Positions 41,429-53,347 are shown, counted from the first letter of the stretch. The stretch is 64,000 nt of DNA from Cristatella mucedo (GCA_009760855.2 WPIO01000014.1:2347501-2411500); one strand, 5' to 3'. Translations and numbers: made by a program. Notes: a model not told the origin generated them from the sequence alone.

Positions 41429-42692
41429 TGCCAAGGCGAGATGAGAGGCGCTCTAGAAGAACTTTGTGATCAATAGAATCAAAAGCTGCCGAAAGATTGA
41501 GCAAAACAAGCAGACACACTTTACCCAGGTCTGCATTCCTATTTAGGTCGTTGTACACCCTAAGCAATGCTGACTCTGTGGAGTGATTAGCTCTAAAGCA
41601 AGACTAGAACTTACTAGAAGGTTTGAAGTTTCGATATATGAGTTCAGCTGGTCCTCCACGACCCGTTCCAGTGTCTTTGATAAGAATGGTAGAAGGGAGA
41701 CTGAGCGGTAGTTGCTCAAGTTCTCAGATCGGCGTGAAGTGGAGTAATGTGGCCACGGCTTACTCACGACAGACAAGCCTAGCTGCAGAGTTTTGCACCA
41801 GCTGCAATCGCCTGATCGCACATGATGGTAGGCAGGTAAGCAGTGAGTTGCAGAAGTCGATATGGGATGTCACGAATGCATGGACCAACTTGAATGTGGT
41901 ATCCTTATGTAAACACAGCTCGAGTTTTAGCAATGTCATGAAGCTGAAAATAGGCAGATTTGACTGTGGAGCTGATGTGGTCGTCTAACAAGAGGACGCT
42001 TTGGAATATGACACCTAGATTTCGAGCTGATTCCACAGGAGCTATGCTGGCAGAGCCATTTTTGAGCGTCAGCCTTTCCAATTTCTGAATTACTCTGGGT
42101 TTGCCCAAAACTAGTAAGTTAGTTTTATCATCGTTTAGTTTCAAAAAATTTGCTGCCATCCATATGCAGATGTCATTAATACATGCAGCAGGTGAATTGA
42201 GAGATTTCGAGGTGTTTGAAGGTTGGAAGGGATCACAGCAAAGGTACAACTGAGTGTCATTCGCATAGAAGCGAAAGCCTAGATTGTGCTTGGCAACCAC
42301 ATCATCAAGAGGGAGAGTATAAACCATGAAAAGAACTGGTTCTCTTGGTCTAGTGTCGCTATCTTGAGAAGTGGCCTGACTACAGCATTTTTGAAAGGTG
42401 CTGGGACAAGACCAGAGGCTAATGACATAATAATGATGTTAGTTATGCATGGCAGCAGTAGATTAAGGCAACGTAGGAGCAGGACAGTGGGAATAGGGTC
42501 TAGAGGACTTGTTGTCTTCTTTGATTGGGAAACAAACTTCAGGACTTGATCACTAGTGACCTGCTTAAATGTAGACATCGAGGTGCAGCCAGGAATCGGG
42601 TAACAGCATTCTAGTGGGGATGTTGTCATTGCAGGGATGGGCTCCCAATGTTTGCTTGGTTTACATGTGTTAGGGCTAAGAGATTGTCTTTA
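41429..42692 (-). mobile_element. CR1/L2 LINE fragments, minus strand (left copy of the duplication)
   Basis: Two LINE pieces are fused. The segment 41727-42692 encodes RT-region pieces such as KTTSPLDPIPTVLLLRCLNL, then after an internal deletion LGFRFYANDTQLYLCCDPFQ, and LDDHISSTVKSAYFQLHDIA. The segment 41429-41726 is part of a second element (SVSLLPFLSKTLERVVEDQL, AAFD region). It aligns with 58771-60601 but lacks what corresponds to about 59077-59632. It terminates the viral capsid gene. Confidence 0.82.
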
Positions 42693-42699
42693 CTAATAA

Positions 42700-43166
42700 T
42701 TTGAAATATTCGTACCACGATTGAACCGTGAAGATGCGTCTGTTGGGTACGTTGCAGCACGAAATGACAGAATTCCCACGAAGATATAAACATATATGCC
42801 ATTAAGATGTTTGGTTAAGTTACTGGAGGCGAATCTACTGATGTCAAAGGTATGGCTTTTATTAATGCCGGGCCTGGAGTAAATCTGACAGATGCTGTTA
42901 ATGTTTCCCAAATTAGTAATTATGTTAGTAAATCGGGAGATATGATGACAGGAGACCTAAATATGAACAGCTTTGCTATTTTTTCGGTTTATTTGAAATC
43001 AAGAACTACTACTCGTACTGTTCTGCCTGATGATTTTTTCGCTAATTATGGCGGAATGAAAAGAGATGTTGTATGGTAGCCCTGCAACAACAACGCTAGA
43101 TATGAGAAATAATTTAATAATTTATGTTGCTGAACCTGGTAATCCTAGTGATGTTGCGACGAAAAG
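42700..43166 (+). pseudogene. Viral fibre fragment 2, left copy
   Basis: This corresponds to 60606-61448 but with about 380 bp missing (61097-side junction near 42823). It encodes INAGPGVNLTDAVNVSQISN and SGDMMTGDLNMNSFAIFSVY, the same type of fibre repeat as at 29300-31457. The frame is cut by the LINE at 43167. Confidence 0.75.
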
Positions 43167-43438
43167 CTGTTTAGGACAGCATTTAGTGGGTCCCTGTGAT
43201 TCGTCCTTGATGTGCTTGTGCGTGCTGACACTGTGCATGCTGCCACTAACCACATTTGCATGCTGACCCTGTGCATGTCACCCCTAACCATATTATTCAT
43301 TTTGTTTGTTTTTCAAGCATGATTTTACTTACTATTCTATTGCATATCACTTTGCAGCAAATGTAAAGCGCCTAGAAAGAGTTTAAGTTCTCTGAGGGCG
43401 CTTTATCAAGTGCAATATTATTATTATTATTATTATTA
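43167..43438 (+). mobile_element. Young CR1/L2 LINE insertion, 5'-truncated
   Basis: The insertion begins GTTTAGGACAGCATTTAGTG (end of LINE ORF), runs through the 3' UTR and GCGCCTAGAAAGAG tail, and ends in an (ATT)n run. The right copy (61440-61460) lacks it and reads straight through from GACGAAAAGCT to ATGTTAAAAAG, so this is an insertion with an identifiable empty site. No clear target duplication beyond a base or two. Confidence 0.9.
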
Positions 43439-43880
43439 TGTTGAAAAAGCAATAAAAAATAACAGAAGTTATACAAGTTTCGTTTAATCCAAGGTCTATG
43501 AATTCGATTATAGAGACTTCAGTTAATTATTCATGGACTAATAGAAGTGCTCCACCACGAATAATTCTTAGCGTGATAGTTGTTGGGAATTCTAATTGTG
43601 TTTTTCTGCGGCCCAGTTCCAATACTATAGCTGTTTTAGGAGAAATAGGCGCCATAAATACTGTAAACAAGCGATAGTTGATATTTACTCAAACGGGTCC
43701 TTTAGAATGGATAAAGAAGATAACAGTAGATACTGGATCAGAATTCAAAAGAGATTTCAAGAAAGAAATGAATAAACATGAAACGCGCGAGATAGAAGCG
43801 ACTAGCAAGAAAAGTGTTACGTTACTTGAGAGAATGAATCGAACGATAGCAAAATGAGCTTTCGTTGCTTATTTTAATAA
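43439..43880 (+). pseudogene. Viral fibre C-terminus and following gene, left copy with deletion
   Basis: Positions 43439-43670 match 61453-61677 (VNYSWTNRS, GAINTV). Then the sequence jumps to what lies at 62496 (KQAIVDIYS). About 820 bp present in the right copy is therefore missing here. Both parts are degenerate. Confidence 0.7.
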
Positions 43881-43897
43881 TTTAATAATTTAATTTC

Positions 43898-44520
43898 ATA
43901 AAAAAGAACCAGTCAAACAAAAGAAACCGGAGTACCATAGAAAAGTAGGAAAACAAGAAGAGTCATTAGAACGAGGAACAACCACTGGATATTTACTAGA
44001 ACCGGGCGAAGAGCTGCAGATCCGATATGGAGCTTGACAAAACATAGGATTGTTAGAATAATGTTAATGAAAGACAAACCAGTTAGATATTTCTTAAACG
44101 ATATAAAGAGAAGTTTTGTGAGAGAATTGCATGAAATCAAATTTTTTGAGCGATGTTTCTTTTATCAGTGCCTTTAACAATTTGACAGAATACTTTTCTA
44201 GTTATGACATCATCAGACAAAGCATCGGTTACCTTTGAGATAAACTTTGCATTTGCTTCTAGAGTTGTTCTTTTTCGTTTATTGATTTCGGAAAGAACAC
44301 CATCAAGTGATAGAAACAATGTAGTTACTGCGGCAAACGCAGGAACAACATTAGAAAGATCCGGAGCAGAAGGAATATAAGTATTAGTAATCGTTGCTTC
44401 TAATGATATGGCGATGCTTGCAAATTTGAGTGCATATCTTACCTTCGTTGAATTCATTAGACGCAATCTGACTTTGGTATTGTATTGCACAACTTCTTCA
44501 TACCTTTGGTTGACATATTG
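43898..44520 (-). pseudogene. Viral membrane protein, left copy
   Basis: The open frame 44490-44137 (YNTKVRLRLMNSTKVRYALK, an AFAAVTTLFLSLDGVLSEIN hydrophobic stretch, then a charged region) is followed in another frame by the strongly hydrophobic LVNIQWLFLVLMTLLVFLLF. It is probably one gene with a shift near 44137. The same text occurs at 63432-62855. Function unknown; at least two membrane segments are likely. Confidence 0.55.
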
Positions 44521-44590
44521 CTATCTTAGATTGGACATCTTTCTATATTAACTTTGAAATGTTTTCTTACTTTAATATTTAACTCTCTGC

Positions 44591-44730
44591 TGCAAGTAGT
44601 ATGTAAATGAATGGTGTGGAGACTAAGGACACATGGAGATTGATGAATCTACCAAATGCAGAGACAGGTAGATGAAGAGTATGGACATGTGCCCCAGACT
44701 CCATACCATTCATTTACATACAACTTGCGG
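44591..44730. repeat. Imperfect inverted repeat (about 44-bp arms)
   Basis: The arm 44591-44634 pairs with 44686-44730 (ATGTAAATGAATGG against CCATTCATTTACAT, with few mismatches), enclosing about 50 bp that partly pairs again. A single transcript would form a long hairpin. The same structure is at 63533-63672 in the right copy. Confidence 0.8.
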
Positions 44731-46700
44731 CCTGGCTTCTTCATCGGGCTTCAAGTCAATTTAAACCTCTCGGCGCTTGCCTTGGTCGCCCCAACCCTCC
44801 CTCGTCAAAATCTGCTCCTACTGCAAGTGCTTCTAGTGTCCATTAAGCAGGGCTTCTAGTGGATTGCATCGACGATTTCGCCGATCGCACCCGCAAGTTC
44901 CTTTTAGAACAATGAAAAAAGCCTTCATATGACGGCACCAACGATAGGATGTTTGCTCCTAGCTTTCATCGGCTTTCGGGAGAAGTAGAACTGTGCTCGG
45001 CTTCATTAGATCATAGGACGTCTTGAACCACCTCCTCAGTCTCATGGACTTTCTCGCATTAGGAAAGGAAACATGACCGAAGCAAGATCGATAAGAAGCC
45101 GATTGAGTACACCCGGATTTAGCTAGATCGCCTCTCCTAAGAAGCCTGATAGCCACCCAGGACGGGCTTCCAAGGCAGAGGACTTCCAGGACACGGGGGG
45201 GGGGGTTAAGGATGCATGTTTTCCGCTGACCCTGTGCCTCCGGGTAGGGGTAAAGTGCTCGAACTTCACGACTTCCATCTTGGGTTTGAGTCGTGCAGCA
45301 TGCATTTCATGTACTGCGAGCTTCAAGCAGGGTGCAAGCCACTAAGGGTCTATGTCGCCAGATGAGTGATGCTATTGAAGCAGCGACCATTTATTTCGGA
45401 TTTACTATGCTTAGCTCATGCGATTCATCACTCTCTGGTTCCCTTCTTGCGAAGCTAAAGCGAACTAATAACCTTCCCGTGGTTATAATCGCAGATTAAC
45501 CTGAGTTTTTTTGCCAGTTGCCTACTGCCTACCCAGCTTCTACTAAAAAAATTTGACTCAAATATATTAGAAAAAAGCTAAGTAAGTTTGGCCGAATCGA
45601 ACACTTACAGATGGCATAGAAAGATTAGCTATACATACAACCTACGGTTACTGCAGTGAATTCTAGATGCATCACCGAACTTCTGCCGCGGCTTTGACAT
45701 TAGCAGAGGACCAGTCACTGCAGTTACTGCAACGATGTACAACAATCTATGCATTAAAAGTCAGTTGCATCAAGTTAGCTGCAGTAGCGGCCGTGACCAT
45801 AAACATAACGGGGACTGGCTCTTGGTTTTGTCGAAAACTGAAGGATAAAAAACTGCATTCACTTGCCCGCTGTGCCTGGTACTTAGGTCTCTCAATGTAG
45901 AAAGTAGTCCATAAGCTTTTTTCTTCCTCCAAGGGCTCGACAAAACTTGAAAGCTGGCCCAAAAGTTGTTTTGCGTTCGTAGGTTCTCTCCTCCATGCGA
46001 ACAAGTCATACGCTTAGATGAATTAATCCTTCATCACAGAACTGAAACTAAAGCTAAATATAAACCGACTATATTTTAAATATGATAATAATCCAACGAT
46101 TGACAGTAGAGAAAATAAATTAGGTTTTGCGGCGACCATATCGCGGCTTACGAATCTTGGTCCGGTACTCCACAAATTCAGCGATAGATACTAAAGTTCC
46201 AGATTCCGTGTGCTGCCTTTCGATTGCTATTCACGACCAATCTGAGATACTTCTATGGTAAATAGAGGCATGTAGAATACTTGAAAACCTCTAGCCTGGG
46301 AGAAGCCTAGCCCTGAACTATTAGTACCATTGTTGTCACGATTCTTTAACAATATTTTTCCTTAACCTGCAGTGGAATCAGTTCTTCGTTGATAGCGTAA
46401 TACCCAGCTATCAACATTGCAACCACGTTCTTCGATGTCCATACTGTCGATCGAAATTCAGCAGACATCACGTCTCCAAGTTTTCAACATGCACGTATGG
46501 GCTAATACAAAACGAAGCCTCCAGTTATTTTCAGCACATGTATACACATGTACAGGCACCCCGGCGCGCGAGCATGCGAATGCGAATGCAAACACAAACG
46601 CCACATACGTTCACACTTTATAAAACACACTTCACTTTATAAAGCACACGAAATCCAATCCCAATGTCAGTGCAGAGCTGCTCTGTAATGCAAAGGATGG
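44731..46700. other. Unassigned sequence, left copy and beyond
   Basis: Positions 44731-45046 are duplicated at 63673-63988; sequence at about 45625 reappears at 63987. The short frames (for example minus 45156-44959) have no recognisable domain. A ten-base G run occurs at about 45197. No host gene was identified. Confidence 0.4.
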
Positions 46701-46764
46701 CAAGAGCAACCAGCTGCATTGAGAGCGTGTTGGAGATGATCTGGACTAGGCTCCGGTATATGCA

Positions 46765-47040
46765 TAATAATAAGAATATTAATACGTGTTTAGCACCCTC
46801 AAAGACCCTAATCGCTTTCTAGGCACTTTGTTGCAAAACACATTTGTTGCAAAGGAAGCATGATCGAATGGCTAGTGGTAGTATGCTCAATGTCAACAAG
46901 CATAACATAGAGGTGACATGCACAGGGTCAGCATGTAAATATGGTTAGTGGCAGCATGCAACGAGTCAGCATGCATAAGCACACAAAGGACGAGTCGCAC
47001 GGACCCACTAAATGCTGTGATAAATAGATGTGCTTGTAGC
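46765..47040 (-). mobile_element. Old CR1/L2 LINE 3' end, minus strand
   Basis: On the minus strand the 3' UTR (GACTCGTTGCATGCTGCCAC, CCTGTGCATGTCACC) is followed by GTTTTGCAACAAAGTGCCTA and CTTTGAGGGTGCTAAACACG and an ATT-rich end. It is diverged from the young copy at 43167. Confidence 0.75.
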
Positions 47041-47689
47041 TTCGTTAGTTGCTCACAGCAACAGACTCGCTACCCGAACACAGCAGCTGCCACGAAATGT
47101 AACTACTTCCACAATTACATCGGTTCAAATGTCTTTATTTAGCATACTTCAACGATGGTACCAGTTCTACGCAATCAGACTAGCAGTTTCTCTGACACGT
47201 GCAAGAGACATTTAAAGGCATGTCAGCACGTTTGGCCAGGTCAAGTCGGCTAGTTTCAGCTAAGATTGAAGGCAGAAAGACGAGCAGCTTTAATCAAATC
47301 CATGTTGTTGAAATGCAGAACAGGAACCACGTCACCGGCATTGCATGGATGAATACCTGAAGATGGCACATGCAATCCCTGTTGCCCTGATAACAGACAG
47401 CGTGTAAAAATACATTATAACATCTAAAAAGATAGCAGCCGATGTAGGCCAAAATAGAGTGGTCACAAAATTGGAAATCGACCATCATGTCCCGAGTAAC
47501 CTCTTTGTTACTTTGGATATGTCTTTGCATGCATGACTATCACAGCCATGCTTATTGCTGCTCAGTATGTGTAGCAATTTTCTACTCGCTCGTTGACTAG
47601 GTCGAGTGAAGGTCGTGACATAGCAATTATTACAGACTCATTCGTCCTTGCTCACAGGGGGGCACGGAGGCATGCTGATGAAGCCATCA

Positions 47690-47797
47690 CGCAGCAAGCA
47701 CACAAGGACTGTCAGCACGGATCGATCAGACTTGCTGGATTTTTGCAATCTAGACAGATCTTCGTAGGTATGGTGAGTACATGGCAGCTTCATATGT
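47690..47797 (-). CDS. LPCAT-like exon (TYED region)
   Basis: The acceptor is TACTTTGTAG at 47798. The first base completes the split Lys codon of the 47957-48094 exon. It encodes HMKLPCTHHTYEDLSRL, equivalent to the 'ALGIPVTDYTYEDC' stretch after the acyltransferase domain of LPCAT1/2. Similarity fades after this; the 3' limit is uncertain and an in-frame stop follows at about 47648. Confidence 0.5.
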
Positions 47798-47956
47798 CTA
47801 CAAAGTAATACAGTGTGCCACCTGTGCTCACAATGACCAACACCGCCCGAGCTTACTGCATGGCTTCAGGCGTAAGCGATGGAAAATCGGCAAGCTGCCT
47901 GCTAAACCCTGCCCAACAGTGATTGTTGATGCCGTCACAGCACTAGAGCACCTTAC

Positions 47957-48094
47957 TTGGACATGAGCTGACGCACGTTCTCAGCAAAGAGCTTCGCGTC
48001 CTTTTTTTCCAAGTCAGAAGGATAATACGTAGGCAGATACTCCATTTCCATCGTGGTGTGTGGATGGCACAGCAGAAGAATAAACATGGCCAGC
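47957..48094 (-). CDS. Lysophosphatidylcholine acyltransferase-like exon
   Basis: The acceptor is ATTTTCTTAG and the donor is GTAAGG; 138 nt. It encodes LAMFILLLCHPHTTMEMEYL and PTYYPSDLEKKDAKLFAENV, then RQLMS. This matches the 'TLCQ..VEVEFLPVYxPSEEEKxDPxLFAxxVRxxMA' segment of LPCAT1/LPCAT2, ER/lipid-droplet enzymes that re-acylate lysophospholipids. The catalytic HxxxxD exon was not found, so the gene may be incomplete or a fragment. Confidence 0.6.
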
Positions 48095-48305
48095 CTAAGA
48101 AAATACCGACAATGCTCTCATCGAACCGACAGCAGGTGCAGATGAATAGTCGAATGCATACAAAACCGATCACATATTATTCCAACGATTGATAAAAAAA
48201 GTAAGTAGCAAAGATAATGTGCAGCCAAACGTTCACCAAAAGCCGTCTTCGAGCTATTGAAAAACAGGAGTTGCAGCATCTGATTCAAGAAGGATGCAAT
48301 CTGCG

Positions 48306-48430
48306 CTGGTTTGGCCTAGCGGTTAAGGTGCTCGCCCCGACCAAGGTCTGGCCGAGGTCGTAGGCTCGAGCCCCGTGGCATACATGAAGCACCTGAATAG
48401 AGATTAAGTTCTCTTAGGGCACTATAGAAA
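48306..48430 (+). repeat. tRNA-derived SINE, family B (best copy)
   Basis: The A-box-like TGGCCTAGCGGTTAAGG and B-box GTAGGCTCGAGCCCC form a tRNA-derived head. The tail, AAGCACCTGAATAGAGATTA / AGTTCTCTTAGGGCACTATA, matches the LINE 3' end in this window. Other copies are at 4316 and 50570. Confidence 0.85.
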
Positions 48431-48594
48431 TGAATTTCAATTAGCTAGTGACGACCATCTAGAATCACGCTACAATTGACTTTGGCGCCTATTTTTTCTG
48501 AACGTTCTTCATGCCCTTCTTATGACTAAAAAATTACAAGTAAGGAAGGAACAGTGAGTTGCAGTACTCTTTGCTCCTGGTGGCCAAAACGGTG

Positions 48595-48690
48595 TGGCAT
48601 CATTGGTCGCTAAAAGCATGGCGATTGCGGTAAAGCCTCATCTGCCACTATGTAAATGTCGGCTATTGAATCAGTCAAACTCTAACTTTG
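48595..48690 (+). repeat. SINE family A, old 3' fragment
   Basis: GGCATCATTGGTCGCT, GGTAAAGCCTCATCTGCCACTA and GGCTATTGAATCAGTC follow the family A body order. Diverged. Confidence 0.55.
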
Positions 48691-49204
48691 ACACTGGAGT
48701 GTAGCCACAGGGGTTAGCTACACACACTTCTGGACTCGGATTTGAGTTCTGCAGCATTCTATGTTGTCAGCTGCAAACAGGTAGACAGCCACTGAGGATC
48801 CACGCCGAAGCGCCAGTCAAGTTGCTTCGGACTTCAGCAAAGGGAGAGTGCAAGCTGCAGGAATGCCATGGCCACCCTTTGAGAAACGCTTGAAGTTCAT
48901 AGTCGTGTGAAGTCCTAGCATTTTACTTTTCAATTTCAGTTATGACAGTGCACAATGAAGCTACACACAGAAATTGGCCACGTCTCAAATGTAAACGTCA
49001 GGTCAACGACTGAGCCGGACTAACTAACAGACCAACTAACTATAACAAACCTAGCTTATTATGGAGATTGATATGTCAACACCGGCGATATTTCTCCTAC
49101 ACTGGTGAGCTTTAGGTATGCACCGGCCAATGTTCAAAGGGATAAGATGCACGGTAAAGCACTGAAAACCGGATTGAGAAAAACCAGCTAACAGAAGAGC
49201 TAAC

Positions 49205-49390
49205 CTGCAATGTCCTGTCCGGTCTTTGAGCCTCGGTCTGCATCTCCTCATTTCTGCCTTCGTCTCCGTTGAAGTGCAGCATCGAGACTCTTTTTGTTAG
49301 CGCAGCTGCAGGTCTTGCACTGGCATGGCCTCCCGTGCATGCTGCATCCGGTGGGCACAGCAAGTCCAAGGTAGGGCCAATGCCTTGATA
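49205..49390 (-). CDS. Candidate exon of an unidentified gene
   Basis: The acceptor GTTGGTTGCTGTCAGCAG and donor TTGCAG|GTTAGC flank 62 open codons in phase 0/0 (TLDLLCPPDAACTGGHASAR ... NGDEGRNEEMQTEAQRPD). No domain recognised. It is upstream of the LPCAT-like exons on the same strand but does not resemble that family. Confidence 0.3.
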
Positions 49391-49654
49391 CTGCTGACAG
49401 CAACCAACTGTTTCACACCGAATGCTAAACTTTAGATTTAATTCTGCTGCGGCTGCAGATAATGGCTGCAGCAAGCCGAGCTGCTTTCGGGTACTGGTAC
49501 CTGCCACTTGCATTTGCTTGTGCACACTCAAGCAGCAGCGACAGCTGCTGCCAAGGTGCTCGTGCTGCTACATGTCTACATATATAAGGCTGTTGAATCA
49601 GCTGATCTTGTACTTTCACCAGCTACAAGGCCAGCTACGGGGCAAGCAGCTCAC

Positions 49655-49965
<311 letters not shown>

Positions 49966-50569
49966 TGTTGAGCGCAGAATTCCGGCAAGCAAGTGTACTT
50001 GCTTGGTAGAGACCGTGCTCAGAGCAGCAGGAGCTGTGCAAGAACAAATCAGCAGGCCATCCTACGTATTGCATCGGTGGAACAGAACCATGCAGCGACT
50101 GCATTTGTCACCATTAGGCTAGACCGGCGAACCTGGATTCCTTTCAAGACAGTTGACAGAAAAGGGGAAGGGAGCAAAACCGTCGCCACCTATCGCCTAT
50201 CTAGGCCGGCATATGAGGGACATTCTTCCCAGCCGCTTACCTAGGATAGTCTGCTAGCGAATAGGAGACACTAGCCAGGCATTGCTTTTAATTGCATCAC
50301 CGACGATGCTGGCAGAGTGATCAGGAATCGTGTGCTCAGCGCTCAGCATGGCTGATGAGCTCGAAGCAGCACCATCACAGCACAGGGAATATAAGCCACC
50401 GAGGCAAGGGGTAAGGAAGAGGCCGAGTGAATACGGCACAGAGTATGAGGTAGGAGCCCTGGCACCCACAAGCAGCCGTTCTCGTCAAACCCAGGTGCAG
50501 TGCACCAGTGTAATGAACACCCGAATGAGAATGTTGGCACATAATCGATTAGACCCAACCTTGTTTGAT

Positions 50570-50680
50570 TCGGGGGCAAGGTGCTTGCTTTTAACGACCA
50601 AGTTCGGGGGCTCAAGCCTGCCGGCGCATGAAAAACGCCTGGATAGAGACTAAGATCTCTTACGGCGCTATATGCAATTT
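50570..50680 (+). repeat. tRNA-derived SINE, family B, old copy
   Basis: GTTCGGGGGCTCAAGCCTG (B-box region), then GCCTGGATAGAGACTAAGAT and CTCTTACGGCGCTATATGCA, the LINE-like tail. Diverged head. Confidence 0.7.
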
Positions 50681-51900
50681 TTTTAAATTGTTAACAGTCT
50701 TTTGCCGCATAGTTTTCTTGCTTGTCTTCCCCTCGCGTCCACTTCACTACCTTGCGAAGAAACGTTCTAGGAACACGCGGCACTTTTGTTTCCGAGCGCT
50801 CATTACACTAAGCCGTACCACTACCTTAATCGATAAGCTTTACAAAAGCAATCTCGCGGCGTCGGTCGCTGAAGAAATCAGTGCTGTAGCAGTCTCAACA
50901 AGGATGGAGAGAAAATGCTACCCACCTCGATACCAAACTGGAAACGGACTCGGGTCAAGCAGCCAACACCGCACGACAGTGCGACGTGCGGTTACGAAAA
51001 ACTGACAGACCGGGTCGTCGTTCTACCTGGACCGAATAGGCCACGCGATTACATCTGAGCTGCCAAGAGCGGTCTGGGGGGGAACCCTTCGACGCTCAAT
51101 CGGTGGATAGAAAGCAAAGTTACACGCTGGTTCCGCGTGAAGAAAAAGTCAAGGGCTGAAAAAACCGAGCTACAAGACTAACTTTATAACTAGCACTCTG
51201 GCCTACAAAGCAACGAAAACGCCGAGAAACGTGGACGACCGCAAGCGAAGAGAAACTCGCCCTCCAGTCGGCACATGCACGCCGAGCGTGCGCAGCGCTT
51301 GCGTGCTGAAGCGGGTTATCAGCAGCTCACAAGCGCCGGCTGAAGCGCATGCACAAGCAGCAAACCTTGGCGGCTGCAGACGAAGACGAGCTGCAGACGC
51401 ACCAGTTCGGTTCGCCCACCGCAGGGGCGCAGGGAAACAGGGGTACTCAAGCGGCAAGCAAGGATCGGCCACCAAGCCATGCATGGCAGTCAGGCCAAAA
51501 GCCTGATTAGCGCGGCTGCCGTCACCGCCCACTTGTCCGATCCTGGACCGAGCAGCCGTATACACCCCACCGCCCGAGTACCGCAGCGATTGTACCCTGA
51601 GCGTGCAGGAAATTACGGTAATCCTCTCTAATCCAAGCAAAAACTGATCGAAAATTGGTGGCGTCATGCTTACACTGCGCGTGCTGCTTGCGGATGTTAC
51701 CGCCGATCATTTGGTAAATGGTGGACCAGCTGCACTCACATCGAAACTTCTAACCATGCTAGTAAGTTCCAGTCTGGCTTTAAAGCTAATCACTCAAGAG
51801 AATCAGCATTTCTTAGGCTGTACAACGACCTACTTAGGAATGGACTTACTTAGGAATTAGGAATTAGGACTTACTTATGAACGACCTACTTGGGAACGGA
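50681..51900. other. Mixed GC-richer sequence, nothing assigned
   Basis: Overlapping open frames on both strands at 51200-51670 reflect high GC, not a recognised protein. A direct repeat TACTTAGGAATGGACTTAC / TTAGGAATTAGGACTTAC occurs at 51830-51880. A LINE remnant (SSLALKLITQENQ-type text) lies at 51760-51840 and resembles 41545-41620. Confidence 0.4.
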
Positions 51901-53347
51901 CGCACTTCGCTGTCGCCGAGACGCTCTTACTGCTGCGCTTCGCCGCCAAGACGTCACTCTCGCTCGATAGGCTACGTGAAAGCCACTCGCAGGAGGCACG
52001 CGTCAGCTCTGCTCCTCGAAAGCAGCCGGCCATAGTTGCTGCCCACCTTCAGGCAAAACTAGGGCACCGCTCCCACTGTCAGGCGGTTCCCCCAGGTCGC
52101 CTCCGCACGAGCCTCGATGGCCGGTCTCATGTGCTCTTCGCTGGCCGATCGCACCCTGCGAACAACACCCTGGCTCATTATGGCAGTTCTTAGAGTTCCG
52201 CTCCGCTGAGCCGATCTCGCGGAGACGCTCTCGCAGGTGCTCTTCGCCTCAGCGAAGCTCTCGCTGCTTCGCTTCCCCACGAGCGAAGCTCTCGCTGCTT
52301 CGCTCGCGGGCAGCCTCCGCCTGGTCGCAGGCTACTATCGCCTCGCGGCTGACTGCAATCTCGCGTTGCTCCTCAGTGCGCAGCGCCGAGACGCTTGTGC
52401 GGGTGCTCTCCACCACCGAGAAGCTCTCGCCGTTGAGCTCCGCGGTCGAGACGTCGCTCTCTCGGGTACTCTTTGCCGCCGAGATGCTCTGCGCCGGCTA
52501 CGAAGCTCTCTCTGCTGAGCTTCGCTGCCGAGACGTCGCTCGCTGGGGCCGCCGGCGCCTTTTCACGGGCAACTATCGCCTTACCGCTGACCACTACCGC
52601 CTCGCCGCTGGAAGTCGTCGCATGCTGCCCCTCCTTCCTCTCCGGCTGCTGCCGCTGCGAAATTACGTTGTTCTGGCGCTCTTCGGCTGTTGTGGCTGCT
52701 ATGTCGGAAGCGGTCGCATACCCGCTTCATCCACCGGTTTTGCCGTCGGATAACTGCGGCAGCGGAATACGTTCCGCTCGTCTGTCTGAATCTTGCAGGC
52801 AGTTGACAGTGGGGTCGGCCGGTGATGCAGCTGGCTCGTCGCCTAGCTTTGTCCCGGTCTCGGCTCCGGCAAGCTTCCCAAGCTCCAGCCGAAACCTCTC
52901 GACCTCAAGCTCGGCCTCCTCATCCGTCAACCACTAAAAGATCAGGATTAATTCATTTCGCAGCTTGTGGTAATATTGCTTTACGTCGGCCGACTGATCA
53001 CCCCATCCATGTATCACGTTATCGCCCAGGTACACTGGCACAACATGTTTTAGCGGCATCGAAATCTTTAGCCTTGCTACGGCTTTCTCAAGCGTTAGAA
53101 GCCAAGGCATAAAGTCCGGTCCGCCATTAAACACTTCGTACCTTATTATAGGCGTCCCACCTCGATCGTAGAAGGTCCGGTACTCTTTTCGGCTCGAGGA
53201 AACCATTCTCTCCTGACAGTGATTGTATGACAGTGTCTCCGTCGGTGGCTGTTCTACTGGGAATCTCACGGAGACACAGCGGGCGAACGTGCACGATAAA
53301 CGAGACGCTACTTTATTACTAACAACAGGCACATATATGGAAGGCAA
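51900..53347 (-). pseudogene. Gag-like retroelement protein with degenerate Ala/Glu-rich repeats
   Basis: The minus-strand ORF from 53347 reads CVSVRFPVEQPPTETLSYN, then FNGGPDFMPWLLTLEKAVAR and VYLGDNVIHGWGDQSADVKQ, resembling the helical capsid part of retrotransposon Gag. It passes into a Glu/Ala/Ser-rich, coil-prone tract (EVERFRLELGKLAGAETG; SREAIVACDQAEAARE). The GC-rich DNA at 51900-52720 is internally repetitive (GCCGAGACG / GAAGCTCTCGC units). No pol domain was found. Confidence 0.5.

Noticed and set aside
44137-44140. Four-base stop/start overlap suggesting a coupled gene pair
   Set aside because: The second start would be TTG; a frameshift within one decaying gene is simpler.
44731-45500. 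Possible organellar or foreign DNA
   Set aside because: The texture differs from its surroundings, but I could not identify any organellar gene, so I left it unassigned.
48306-48375. Possible tRNA gene
   Set aside because: Same reasoning; the head is tRNA-like but the unit is dispersed with a LINE-like tail.
51203-51667. 154-codon minus-strand ORF
   Set aside because: GC-rich DNA with overlapping frames on both strands and no domain; probably fortuitous.
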